In this document: positions 14,983 to 22,333 of the stretch, one piece after another
Numbering within the stretch: the stretch's first letter is position 1
Layout of the letters: each line of letters opens with the position of its first letter
Source of the DNA: JADGRA01 sp052143535
Lineage (GTDB): Bacteria > Myxococcota > Myxococcia > Myxococcales > Myxococcaceae
DNA: 64,000 bases
Assembly: GCA_052143535.1 (NCBI GenBank)
Contig: JBKQSS010000082.1
Coordinates: 6,941 to 70,940, forward strand
Direction of reading: 5' to 3'
Notes under the pieces: model-generated
The model's input: only the letters and a program-made list of their open reading frames with translations
Databases searched by the model: none
What the model was told of the DNA's origin: nothing
Made by a program: the position numbers and the translations under genes

Positions 14983-15333
14983 TTACTTCGGTGCTGCAGC
15001 GGGAGCAGGAGGTGCAGCCGGCGCGTCGCTCGGTGGAAGCGGAGCAGACGTCGGCTGTGTCACCGGCGCCCGAGCCTTCGCGGCAGCACGAGCCGCCACC
15101 GAGATTCTCATGCCCTGGAACGACAGGGCCAAGGACGTGAGGAAGAAGAGCCCGGCACAGACGGCTGTGACGCGGCTGAGAAACGTCACCGCACCCCGTC
15201 CGCCGAAGGCGCTGGTCGCAGCGCCTCCGCCAAGGGCAGCCCCCATGCCGGCGTCCTTCCCCGGTTGGAGAAGGATGACGAAAATCATGAAGACGCAGAG
15301 AAGAACATGAACGACAGTGAGAAAGGCCAGCAT
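14983..15333 (-). CDS. secG: Preprotein translocase subunit SecG
   Basis: This 116-residue protein has two hydrophobic helices: M-L-A-F-L-T-V-V-H-V-L-L-C-V-F-M-I-F, and A-V-T-F-L-S-R-V-T-A-V-C-A-G-L-F-F. Between them is the family loop L-L-Q-P-G-K-D-A-G-M-G-A-A-L-G-G-G-A-A. A proline/alanine-rich tail follows. SecG helps SecYE in protein export through the inner membrane. The ATG at 15333 has an AGGGTG site; a GTG four codons upstream is possible. It is the last protein gene of the gap-pgk-tpiA-secG set. Confidence 0.92.
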   Translation of the reverse strand: MLAFLTVVHVLLCVFMIFVILLQPGKDAGMGAALGGGAATSAFGGRGAVTFLSRVTAVCAGLFFLTSLALSFQGMRISVAARAAAKARAPVTQPTSAPLPPSDAPAAPPAPAAAPK

Positions 15334-15408
15334 CGGGCCGCGCACCCTACAGAAAGGGCGCTGGCCGTTACAACCCCCTCCCCTCTCAAAAAGGGGGGGC
15401 GCTGGCCG

Positions 15409-16170
15409 TCAGGCTGCGGCGCAAATGGCGACAAAGCCCGCCGCATCCAGGCTGGCCCCACCCACCAGTGCGCCGTCCACGTCAGGCTGGCCGAGAAGCT
15501 CGGCCGCGTTGTTGGGCTTGACGCTTCCGCCGTACTGGATGCGGGTGGCCCGAGCGACCGCCTCGCCGAAGAGTCTGCCCAAGTCCTCTCGCACCTGAGC
15601 GTGGACCGCTTGCGCCTGCTCCGGAGTGGCGTTGCGGCCCGTCCCGATGGCCCACACCGGCTCGTAGGCCACCGTGACAAGCGCCATCTCCTCAGCCGAC
15701 ACGTTGGCCAGGCTGCCTGAGAGTTGTCCCGCCACGACCGCCAACGTCCGGCCGGAGTCGCGCTCCTCCAGTGTCTCGCCGATGCACAGGATGGGCTTCA
15801 GTCCGGCGGCTAGGGCTCCCCGGGCGCGCTGGTTGACCATCGCATCGGTCTCGCCGAAGAGATGGCGTCGCTCGGAATGGCCCACCAGCACGTAGCGACA
15901 ACCCGCGTCCAACAGCATCCACGGTGAGACTTCGCCGGTGAAGGCGCCTTCCCGCGCCCAGTGGCAATTCTGAGCCCCCAAGGCAACTCGGGCGTCGGGA
16001 AGAAGGACGCGGCGCACCGCGGCGAGAGCGGTGAAAGGGGGCAACACCACCACCTCGGCCACCGGCTGGGCCGGCAGCTGGTCCAAAAGCGCTGTCACCA
16101 GCGCCGCCGCCTCACGCTCGGTCCGGTGCATTTTCCAATTCCCAGCGATGAGGGGGCGCCGTTGTCCCAT
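15409..16170 (-). CDS. tpiA: Triosephosphate isomerase
   Basis: This 253-residue TIM barrel interconverts dihydroxyacetone phosphate and glyceraldehyde 3-phosphate in glycolysis. Catalytic residues are visible: Asn 11 and Lys 13 (A-G-N-W-K-M), His 98 (V-G-H-S-E-R-R) and Glu 170 in A-Y-E-P-V-W-A-I-G-T-G. The phosphate-binding Y-G-G-S-V loop is near the end. Length is normal. It starts two bases after pgk, so it is translated from the same mRNA. The 75-base gap to secG contains a 13-base direct repeat (15356-15368 and 15397-15409) and a C-run/G-run hairpin. Confidence 0.97.
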   Translation of the reverse strand: MGQRRPLIAGNWKMHRTEREAAALVTALLDQLPAQPVAEVVVLPPFTALAAVRRVLLPDARVALGAQNCHWAREGAFTGEVSPWMLLDAGCRYVLVGHSERRHLFGETDAMVNQRARGALAAGLKPILCIGETLEERDSGRTLAVVAGQLSGSLANVSAEEMALVTVAYEPVWAIGTGRNATPEQAQAVHAQVREDLGRLFGEAVARATRIQYGGSVKPNNAAELLGQPDVDGALVGGASLDAAGFVAICAAA

Positions 16171-16172
16171 GC

Positions 16173-17363
16173 TCAGCTCTCGAGCGCTTTAATGCCTGGC
16201 AACTCCCGACCCTCGAGGAACTCGAGCGTCGCCCCGCCTCCGGTGGAGACGTGAGACATTTTCTCGGCCAGCCCGAAGGAATGGACTGCCGCTGCGCTGT
16301 CGCCGCCGCCGACCACGGTAGTGGCATCGCGGCAGCGGGCCATGGTGTCGGCGATGGCACGGGTGCCCGCGGCGAAGGCGGGCAGCTCGAAGAGCCCCAT
16401 CGGCCCATTCCAGAGAATGGTTTTGGCGGCGCGGAGATGCTCGGCGAAGAGGGCGCGCGTTCGCGGGCCGATGTCCAGCCCCATCAACCCGGCCGGGATG
16501 GCCACCTCCGGCACCTCGCGCGGCACCGCGGTGGGGCTGGCCTCGGTTGAGGCAACGTGGTCGATGGGGAGCACCACCGCCTTGCCCAGGCGGCGTGCGG
16601 ACTCGAGCGCCCGGCGGGCAATGTCAAACCGGTCGACTTCGACGCGGCTCTTCCCCACCGCTACACCTTGCACGGCGAGGAAGGTGTAAGCCATCGCTCC
16701 CCCAATCAGCAGCGTATTCACCTTGGGGAGCAGGCTCTCGATGAATTTGATTTTGTCCGAAACCTTTGCCCCCCCGAGCACCGCCACGTAGGGCAGCTGG
16801 GGCGAGCGCAGCAGCCGGCCGAGGAAGTCCATTTCCCGCCGCAACAGGTAGCCTCCGGCGCGCTCCTTGACGAAGGGCACCATCCCCACCGTGGAGGCAT
16901 GGGCTCGATGCGCGGAGCCGAAAGCGTCATTGACGTAGACGTCGGCGTTCTCGGCCAGCTCGCGGGCGAAGCCAACGTCGTTTTCTTCCTCTTGCTTGTG
17001 GAAGCGGACATTCTCGAGCATCACCACCTGCCCGTCCTTCAGCTCCTTGACCAGCTTGCGGACACCATCGCCAACACAGTCATCGGCTAGCAGCACCTCG
17101 AAGGATTTCCCGAGCAGCTCGGAGAGCTTGCTCGCCGCGGGCTCGAGCGACAACGCGGGGTCCGGCTTGCCCTTGGGACGCCCGAGGTGAGAGGCAATCA
17201 TCACTCGGCCGCCGAGCTGCAGCAGCCGTCGGAGGGTAGGCAGGACTTCGCGGATGCGCGTGTCATCGGTGACGTGTCGCGCCTCATCGAGCGGGACGTT
17301 GAAGTCCACCCTCAGGAAGACGCGCTTTCCGGTGAGTTGCAGCTCGTCGATGGAGCGAATCAC
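16173..17363 (-). CDS. pgk: Phosphoglycerate kinase
   Basis: This 396-residue, two-domain enzyme transfers phosphate from 1,3-bisphosphoglycerate to ADP. It shows the signature R-V-D-F-N-V-P-L-D near residues 18-26, the substrate-side histidine in A-S-H-L-G-R-P, and G-G-A-K-V-S-D-K at the domain junction. The C-terminal nucleotide loop V-V-G-G-G-D-S-A-A-A-V is followed by H-V-S-T-G-G-G-A-T-L-E. Length matches the family. It lies 30 bases after gap and two bases before tpiA. Confidence 0.97.
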   Translation of the reverse strand: MIRSIDELQLTGKRVFLRVDFNVPLDEARHVTDDTRIREVLPTLRRLLQLGGRVMIASHLGRPKGKPDPALSLEPAASKLSELLGKSFEVLLADDCVGDGVRKLVKELKDGQVVMLENVRFHKQEEENDVGFARELAENADVYVNDAFGSAHRAHASTVGMVPFVKERAGGYLLRREMDFLGRLLRSPQLPYVAVLGGAKVSDKIKFIESLLPKVNTLLIGGAMAYTFLAVQGVAVGKSRVEVDRFDIARRALESARRLGKAVVLPIDHVASTEASPTAVPREVPEVAIPAGLMGLDIGPRTRALFAEHLRAAKTILWNGPMGLFELPAFAAGTRAIADTMARCRDATTVVGGGDSAAAVHSFGLAEKMSHVSTGGGATLEFLEGRELPGIKALES

Positions 17364-17393
17364 GGCGGCCTCTCCGACCGGTGGCGTTTCGGG

Positions 17394-18404
17394 TTAGGTG
17401 CCCTTCTGTTCGAGCATTCGCGCCAGGTCGACCATCCGGTTGGAGAAGCCCCACTCGTTGTCGTACCAGGCCATCACCTTCACCAGGTTGCCGTCGACAA
17501 CGAAGGTACCAGTGCCGTCGACAATGGCCGAATGCGGGTCGCCGTTGTAGTCCACCGACACGGTGAGCGCTTCACTGTAGGCCAGCACGCCTTTCAGCGG
17601 ACCCTCGGCGGCGGCCTTCATCGCCTGGTTGACTTGCTCGGCCGTGACGGTCTTGGAGGTGAGGACCGTCAGGTCCACCAGACTAACGTTGGGGGTGGGC
17701 ACGCGCACGCTGACGCCATGCATTTTCCCCTTCAGCGCCGGAATCACCTCGCCGATGGCTTTCGCCGCACCAGTACTGGTCGGAATCATCGACATCGCCG
17801 CCGCACGCGCGCGCCGGGGGTCCTTGTGAGTGAGGTCAAGAATGCGCTGGTCGTTGGTGTAGCTATGGATGGTGGTCATCAGCCCCTTCTCGATGCCAAA
17901 GCCATCGAGAAGCACCTTCGCCACCATCGCCAGGCAGTTGGTGGTGCAGGAGGCGGCACTGAGCACCTGGTGTTTGGCTGGCTCATAAAGCTGGTGGTTG
18001 ATGCCGTAGGCGATGGTGATGTCCTGGCCCTTGGCGGGCGCGGAGATGAGGACTTTCTTCGCGCCGGCGGCGAGGTGCTTGTTCGCGCCTTCGCGGTCAG
18101 TAAAGAGGCCGGTGCACTCGAGCACCACGTCCACCCCCATGCTCTTCCAGGGCAACTTGGTGGGGTCCTTCTCCGCTATGAAGGTGAAAGTCTTGTTTCC
18201 CACCCGCATTCCGTGCTCGGTGGCTGACACCTCGCCCGGCCAGGTGCGGTGCACCGAGTCGTACTTGAAGAGGTGCGCCATGGTGGACGGGCTGTCCAAA
18301 TCGTTGATGGCGACGATGTCGAGCGCCTCGTTTCGAGATAACGCTGCGCGGAGGATGCAGCGACCAATCCGGCCAAAGCCGTTGATTGCGAATTTCAAGG
18401 CCAT
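17394..18404 (-). CDS. gap: Glyceraldehyde-3-phosphate dehydrogenase, type I
   Basis: This is a 336-residue protein from the ATG at 18404 (M-A-L-K-F-A-I-N-G-F-G-R-I-G-R). The frame extends upstream to 18488, but with no protein-like sequence. The NAD-binding N-G-F-G-R-I-G is at 8-14, the catalytic cysteine is Cys 153 in S-A-A-S-C-T-T-N-C, and the C-terminus has A-W-Y-D-N-E-W-G-F-S-N-R. It catalyses oxidative phosphorylation of glyceraldehyde 3-phosphate. It is first in the gap-pgk-tpiA-secG set and is divergent from the dgkA-like gene, with about 140 bases between them. Confidence 0.97.
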   Translation of the reverse strand: MALKFAINGFGRIGRCILRAALSRNEALDIVAINDLDSPSTMAHLFKYDSVHRTWPGEVSATEHGMRVGNKTFTFIAEKDPTKLPWKSMGVDVVLECTGLFTDREGANKHLAAGAKKVLISAPAKGQDITIAYGINHQLYEPAKHQVLSAASCTTNCLAMVAKVLLDGFGIEKGLMTTIHSYTNDQRILDLTHKDPRRARAAAMSMIPTSTGAAKAIGEVIPALKGKMHGVSVRVPTPNVSLVDLTVLTSKTVTAEQVNQAMKAAAEGPLKGVLAYSEALTVSVDYNGDPHSAIVDGTGTFVVDGNLVKVMAWYDNEWGFSNRMVDLARMLEQKGT

Positions 18405-18543
18405 AGTGCCGCTTGCATACGGGGGTCCCCCGGGCGCGGTCAACGAGCACCAAGCTGCCGGTTGACCACTGTACTGGCCCCGGAGCACTCTGCCCCCGCC
18501 GAAGGCGGGCTGCCGTCATGCGTCAGTGCCGCCCCAGTCGTCG

Positions 18544-19218
18544 ATGACACGCCCCGCCCCTCGAGTGCTTTCTCCGCCGCCCTACCCTCCGCGCCGGCCG
18601 GGATTCTGGTTCTCGGCGCGCCACGCCTGGAATGGCCTGGTGCACACCGTCGAGCACCAGCCGAACATGCGCATCCACCTCTTGGCCGCCCTTTTGGTGG
18701 GCCTGGTGGGGAGTGGGATTCCGCTCGGTTTGGCAGAGCGGGTCACCCTCATTTTCTGCGTGCTCCTCGTCTTCTTCGCCGAAATTCTCAACAGCGCCCT
18801 CGAGGCGCTGGTCGACCTGGCCACCCGGGAGTTCGACGAGAAGGCCCGGGTCACCAAGGACGCCGCCGCAGCCGCGGTGCTGGTGCTGGCCATCGGCTCG
18901 GTGGTTATTTTCGCCGCACTGCTGGTGCACAACTGGAGCACGGTGTTGGCCGAAGGCTCGCGCATTCGCAGGCAGGTGGTCCTCGGGGCGCCGCTGGTGG
19001 TGTGCATCTGGATGCTTTTACGCACCGAGCCTCGACCGGCGGCTCAGGACATTCTGGCCTTCACGGCCAGCCTCTTGCTGCTCGCCATCCTATCGGTGCG
19101 CTCCACCAGCAGCGTCTTCACCGCCATGTCGCTCGGGCTAGTGGTGCTGGCGGGGGCGGCGGCGCTGGACCGACAGCGGCGGTGGCGCGGGCAAAAAAAA
19201 CGGCCCAGCGGCACATGA
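18544..19218 (+). CDS. Diacylglycerol/undecaprenol kinase (DgkA-like) with extended membrane tail
   Basis: This protein has 224 residues from the ATG at 18544 (a GTG at 18526 is also possible). The first half is a DgkA-type small membrane kinase: A-R-H-A-W-N-G-L at the start, N-x-R-I-H-L, then the key F-F-A-E-I-L-N-S-A-L-E-A-L-V-D followed by K-A-R-V-T-K-D-A-A-A-A-A-V. DgkA-family proteins have about 120 residues and three helices. Here about 80 further residues form two or three more hydrophobic helices of unknown role. In most bacteria such enzymes recycle undecaprenol or diacylglycerol. The stop codon lies inside a hairpin that serves as a terminator for the opposite strand. Confidence 0.85.
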   Translation: MTRPAPRVLSPPPYPPRRPGFWFSARHAWNGLVHTVEHQPNMRIHLLAALLVGLVGSGIPLGLAERVTLIFCVLLVFFAEILNSALEALVDLATREFDEKARVTKDAAAAAVLVLAIGSVVIFAALLVHNWSTVLAEGSRIRRQVVLGAPLVVCIWMLLRTEPRPAAQDILAFTASLLLLAILSVRSTSSVFTAMSLGLVVLAGAAALDRQRRWRGQKKRPSGT

Positions 19219-19232
19219 AACGCCGCGGGGCC
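19193..19232 (-). terminator. Rho-independent terminator for the minus strand, inside the end of the dgkA-like gene
   Basis: Read on the minus strand, an 11-bp stem (19222-19232 with 19202-19212, one mismatch) and a nine-base loop are followed by eight T residues (19193-19200). It lies about 110 bases past the stop of the 65-residue minus-strand gene and overlaps the 3' end of the plus-strand gene. Confidence 0.75.
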
Positions 19233-19344
19233 TTCAGCCTCGCATCCCCCCGGCCGTGAGGCCCGGAACCCGTCCGGAACGCACGCGTCCGGTACTTCGT
19301 GGGGACCAACGCTGGAACGAGAGTCTAACGCAGAGGCAGCGGCC

Positions 19345-19542
19345 TCACAACGAGGGGTAGGCCTCCTCTGGGGTCAGCTCCACCGCCTCGGGCCGGCGAC
19401 CCTCCTCGCGGATGTCGGAGGTGACAAGGTCAATGAGCTCGGTGGCGACGCCAATCACCTGTGTCGGCGTGTAACCGCTGGCACGGAGTTGGTTGAAGAA
19501 GGTCCGGGCTAAAATCTTGCTGGCCTTCGCATCCGTGCTCAC
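19345..19542 (-). CDS. Small hypothetical protein (65 aa)
   Basis: The GTG at 19542 has AAGGAG six bases upstream, which decides the start; the frame is open much further upstream but is not protein-like there. The product begins V-S-T-D-A-K-A-S-K-I-L-A-R-T-F-F-N-Q-L-R and continues G-Y-T-P-T-Q-V-I-G-V-A-T-E-L-I-D-L-V-T, a helical and soluble sequence. No family is recognised. A strong terminator follows on the same strand, so it is probably a single-gene unit. Confidence 0.7.
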   Translation of the reverse strand: MSTDAKASKILARTFFNQLRASGYTPTQVIGVATELIDLVTSDIREEGRRPEAVELTPEEAYPSL

Positions 19543-19734
19543 GGGTTTCTCCTTGGGCGGAATTCGCCCTGCGCTCCCCCATAGCTTCATGGGCCGTGCC
19601 AGGGCTGGGTGCCCCTCAACCCCCCGAGAACAGGACGTCGGGACCAGCGAAACGAGCGACAGGGTGCGTAAGGGGCTGCGCACTGCAACCTGGAAGCGAC
19701 GCCCGCTGGGTGCGGGTGGACAATAGAAGAGCCC

Positions 19735-20100
19735 ATGGCTTTCCGTGTCCGGACACCCGATGGGGAGCTTGCCTACCCGACGCTGCTGGACGTCGAGCGC
19801 GCCTTTCACCTCGGACTGGTGGACGGTGAGGACGAGGTTGTCGACGAGACGACCGGTCGGGTGTACCGCGCGAAGGAACACCCGGCGCTCGCTCCGCCTC
19901 CGCCCCGGCGTTTCTGGCAGAACCGTGCGGCACAGCCGGCGCGGGTGGCGGTCGCCCTCTCGCTTGCCTTGGCCGCCCTTTTGGCAGGGGCGACGCAGCA
20001 GTGGTGGCTGGCCTTGCCCGCGGCCGGCGCGGCGGCGTTCGTGACGGTGCGCATCGCCATCACCGCCCAGTCTCGTGGCCGGACGACGAAGCGGCCCTGA
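19735..20100 (+). CDS. Hypothetical protein with C-terminal membrane helices
   Basis: This 121-residue protein has a soluble N-terminal part (F-R-V-R-T-P-D-G-E-L-A-Y-P-T-L-L-D-V-E-R-A-F-H) that suggests a small sensor-like domain. Two hydrophobic helices follow (A-V-A-L-S-L-A-L-A-A-L-L-A-G and A-L-P-A-A-G-A-A-A-F-V-T-V). It would be anchored in the inner membrane with the N-terminus inside. No function is recognised. The DUF4124 gene follows 45 bases later. Confidence 0.65.
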   Translation: MAFRVRTPDGELAYPTLLDVERAFHLGLVDGEDEVVDETTGRVYRAKEHPALAPPPPRRFWQNRAAQPARVAVALSLALAALLAGATQQWWLALPAAGAAAFVTVRIAITAQSRGRTTKRP

Positions 20101-20145
20101 GGGGTTTTCAGGCGCTACACTGCCCTCCTTGAAGAGTTAGTCCGA

Positions 20146-20766
20146 ATGCCTTCTGGCCTCTCTGCACTCCACGTCGTTCTGCTCCTCCTCGCCGGCGCCC
20201 CGGCGGGCGAGCAGGTGTACACCTGGACTGACGCCGATGGAGTCGCTCACTACACCAACGACGCAGACGCCATTCCGCAGCGCTACCGCGACAAGGCTCG
20301 GACGCTTGAAGGGCAGCCTGCCGCGTCGAAGGAGGTGGCCGCCCCCAGCCCAGCAACGGAGGAGGGAAAGTCGGCAGCCCCACCAGAGCCACCCAAACCC
20401 ACTCCGCCGCCGCGCGAGCGCACGGAGGAAACCTTCGACGAGTCCGCTCCGCCGCCCTTGTCTCCTAACGAGGCGGCCGGTCTCGACGAGGCAGGGTGGC
20501 GCAAGCGCTTTTTGCGCACCACCGAGCGGGTGCACCGTGCCGAGGTCAACCTGGCGCGGGACCAGGAGCAGCTGAAACGTGTCGCGAACGAGGAGTCCTA
20601 CATGGTGGTGGACCCCTACGGCCGGGTAATGAGCGCCGGACATGCCACCGCCTTGAGGATGCAGGTGGCCGAAGACGAACGCGTGCTGAACGAAGCGCGC
20701 GATGCACTCTACGACTTGGAGCGACTGGCGGCGCAAGAAGCCATCCCCCTCGAATGGCGCCGGTAA
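20146..20766 (+). CDS. DUF4124-domain envelope protein
   Basis: This 206-residue protein has an N-terminal signal-like helix (L-H-V-V-L-L-L-L-A-G-A-P-A-G) directly followed by the DUF4124 pattern Q-V-Y-T-W-T-D-A-D-G-V-A-H-Y-T-N-D (residues 24-40). The middle is proline-rich. The C-terminal half is a predicted coiled coil rich in Glu, Arg and Leu (R-V-H-R-A-E-V-N-L-A-R-D-Q-E-Q-L). DUF4124 proteins are exported and poorly understood. A short terminator follows 19 bases after the stop. Confidence 0.8.
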   Translation: MPSGLSALHVVLLLLAGAPAGEQVYTWTDADGVAHYTNDADAIPQRYRDKARTLEGQPAASKEVAAPSPATEEGKSAAPPEPPKPTPPPRERTEETFDESAPPPLSPNEAAGLDEAGWRKRFLRTTERVHRAEVNLARDQEQLKRVANEESYMVVDPYGRVMSAGHATALRMQVAEDERVLNEARDALYDLERLAAQEAIPLEWRR

Positions 20767-20784
20767 CCTCGGCTCCCCTTTGCC

Positions 20785-20801
20785 ACCCCCCTAGGGGTTT
20801 T
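20785..20801 (+). terminator. Short terminator after the DUF4124 gene
   Basis: ACCCC, a CCTA loop and GGGGT run into four T residues. The stem is only five pairs, so efficiency is uncertain. Confidence 0.4.
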
Positions 20802-20863
20802 GTGTCGCGCGTCTAGGAAGAACCTCGACCGGCCGCCCGAGGGCTTGCCCTGGGGCAGATGAC

Positions 20864-21070
20864 TCAAGGTTCGAGCGCGGGCTCTACCGGATTGCCGCTC
20901 GCGTCCACCGCGAACCTCTGAAGTCGGCCCCCTCCGAAGGGTTGAATCAGGACGAAGTGGACCGTGCCAGCTTTGTCCACATCCCGCGCGACAACCATCC
21001 CGCTCCGATTGGAGGCCGGGACGTTGCAGCGAAGGCGGACGAGCTTCAATGGGACTTCGTCGCCATCCAT
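20864..21070 (-). CDS. Possible small hypothetical protein
   Basis: The minus-strand frame from an ATG at 21070 gives about 68 residues: V-P-L-K-L-V-R-L-R-C-N-V-P-A-S-N-R-S-G, then V-H-F-V-L-I-Q-P-F-G-G-G-R-L-Q-R-F-A-V-D-A-S-G-N-P. It reads like two beta strands of a real protein. The frame stays open upstream to 21445 with poor composition, so the gene may be longer, or a frameshifted remnant. No family is recognised. Confidence 0.35.
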   Translation of the reverse strand: MDGDEVPLKLVRLRCNVPASNRSGMVVARDVDKAGTVHFVLIQPFGGGRLQRFAVDASGNPVEPALEP

Positions 21071-21541
21071 TGTCCCCAAGCCTACAGCGAGTCCTGCAGC
21101 CGCGCCCCCCCCAGGACGCGCAAGCCGGGGCGCGGTGAGGGCTCGGGGACTCGCCCCGAGCCGCTTTTCGCGTGACTGTCGTCGAGGGCCAAAGAGCGCG
21201 GGCACTCTGTATTTCGAGTCGAACCGGGGCAAGCGGCGTCGCGCCATGGGCGCGCCCCCACCAACCGGAGCTGCTTCCGCGAGTGCAGACGTTGCTCGTC
21301 CGAGCTGCCGATGGTGTGCCCTGGACGCTCTGGCCTTCCACCCACGAGGTCGCAAAAGACGTCGGGCCCTCCTCTTCTGCCGAAATGTGGCCAAGGCGAA
21401 GCACGTAGGCCATGCCTTCCTGGCTGCGGCGAGTAAGGGCCTCACGCTGATGGCCCAGCAACTTCGGGAAGACGGCGCGGCCGAAGCGGCCCCAGCTGAA
21501 AGGCGACGATGCTCATTTCCCGGTGGACCTTTGAGCAGCCG
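21071..21541. other. Stretch with no supported gene
   Basis: Frames on both strands here are arginine/serine-rich and lack consistent third-position bias. One minus-strand frame (around 21411-21270, M-A-Y-V-L-R-L-G-H-I-S-A-E-E-E) looks partly protein-like. It may be the damaged start of the gene that ends at 20864. Confidence 0.4.
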
Positions 21542-22258
21542 CTAGCGCGACAGCCACGCGTTGCGCGGCCCGGAGGCGACCCACCGGCGCGTTGGTGACG
21601 GCGCTCGCGGACGCCGCACCAGGCCACACAACACAAAGCCGGTGAGGAAGCCGCCGATGTGTGCCCACCAGGCCACCCCGCCCTGCCCGGTGGCGCTGGC
21701 TGTCCCGTAGAAGAATTGCATCAGAAACCACACGCCCAGAAAGACGAAGGCCGGCAGCTCGACCAGCCAGGGGATGATGATGATGGGTACCAGGGTGAGG
21801 ATGCGGGCGCTCGAAAACATCAATAGATAGGCCCCCAGCACCCCGGAGATGGCCCCCGAAGCGCCCAGCGCCGGCACGAGAGAGGTGGGTGCAGAGAGGC
21901 CCTGGACGACGAAAGAGGCCACGCCGCACACGAGGTAGAAGAGGAGGTAACGGCCGTGCCCGAGCTGGTCCTCCACGTTGTCGCCGAAAACCCAGAGAAA
22001 CCACATGTTGGATACCAGGTGGAAAAGGTTGGCGTGGAGAAACATTGCCGTCAGCAGTGGCCGCCAGCGCTCCCAGTCCAGGAGGCCGCCGCGCCAGTAA
22101 AAAAAGTGGCGCGGCACGAACGTCAACGGCAGGAGGAGCCGGCTCGCCTCGGGGCCCTGTTGAGCCACCGACAAGAAGACGAAGATGTTGGCGAGGATGA
22201 GGCCCACCGTCACCCACGGCAATGACCGGGACTGCGGGCTGTCGCGTAGAGGAATCAC
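21542..22258 (-). CDS. Rhomboid-family intramembrane serine protease
   Basis: This is a 238-residue protein from a GTG at 22258, where V-I-P-L-R-D marks the usual rhomboid N-terminus. Six or more hydrophobic helices are present. The catalytic serine is Ser 134 in G-A-S-G-A-I-S-G, and its partner is His 200 in W-W-A-H-I-G-G-F. The oxyanion-side motif H-A-N-L-F-H-L-V-S-N-M lies at 75-85. It cleaves membrane proteins within the bilayer; substrates are unknown. It is divergent from the YhaM-like gene, with 75 bases between their starts. Confidence 0.9.
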   Translation of the reverse strand: MIPLRDSPQSRSLPWVTVGLILANIFVFLSVAQQGPEASRLLLPLTFVPRHFFYWRGGLLDWERWRPLLTAMFLHANLFHLVSNMWFLWVFGDNVEDQLGHGRYLLFYLVCGVASFVVQGLSAPTSLVPALGASGAISGVLGAYLLMFSSARILTLVPIIIIPWLVELPAFVFLGVWFLMQFFYGTASATGQGGVAWWAHIGGFLTGFVLCGLVRRPRAPSPTRRWVASGPRNAWLSR

Positions 22259-22333
22259 CTTGGAAGCGCCTAGGAGAAGGTAACCTGCCGACCGACAGTC
22301 GACACGCCCAGAAGTGGTAGGTTCCCTGGCCCC

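Noticed and set aside
15346..15408. Intercistronic repeat between tpiA and secG as a CRISPR or mobile repeat
   Set aside because: There are only two 13-base copies around a C-run/G-run hairpin; it looks like local duplication within an operon.
17187..18227. 346-codon plus-strand open frame opposite gap
   Set aside because: It is antisense to an unmistakable GAPDH; the His/Gly/Arg-rich content is a shadow of G/C-biased third positions.
20964..21545. 193-codon plus-strand frame before the rhomboid gene
   Set aside because: It has low-quality, Arg/Ser/Ala-rich content and no start site; the minus strand is slightly more protein-like here.
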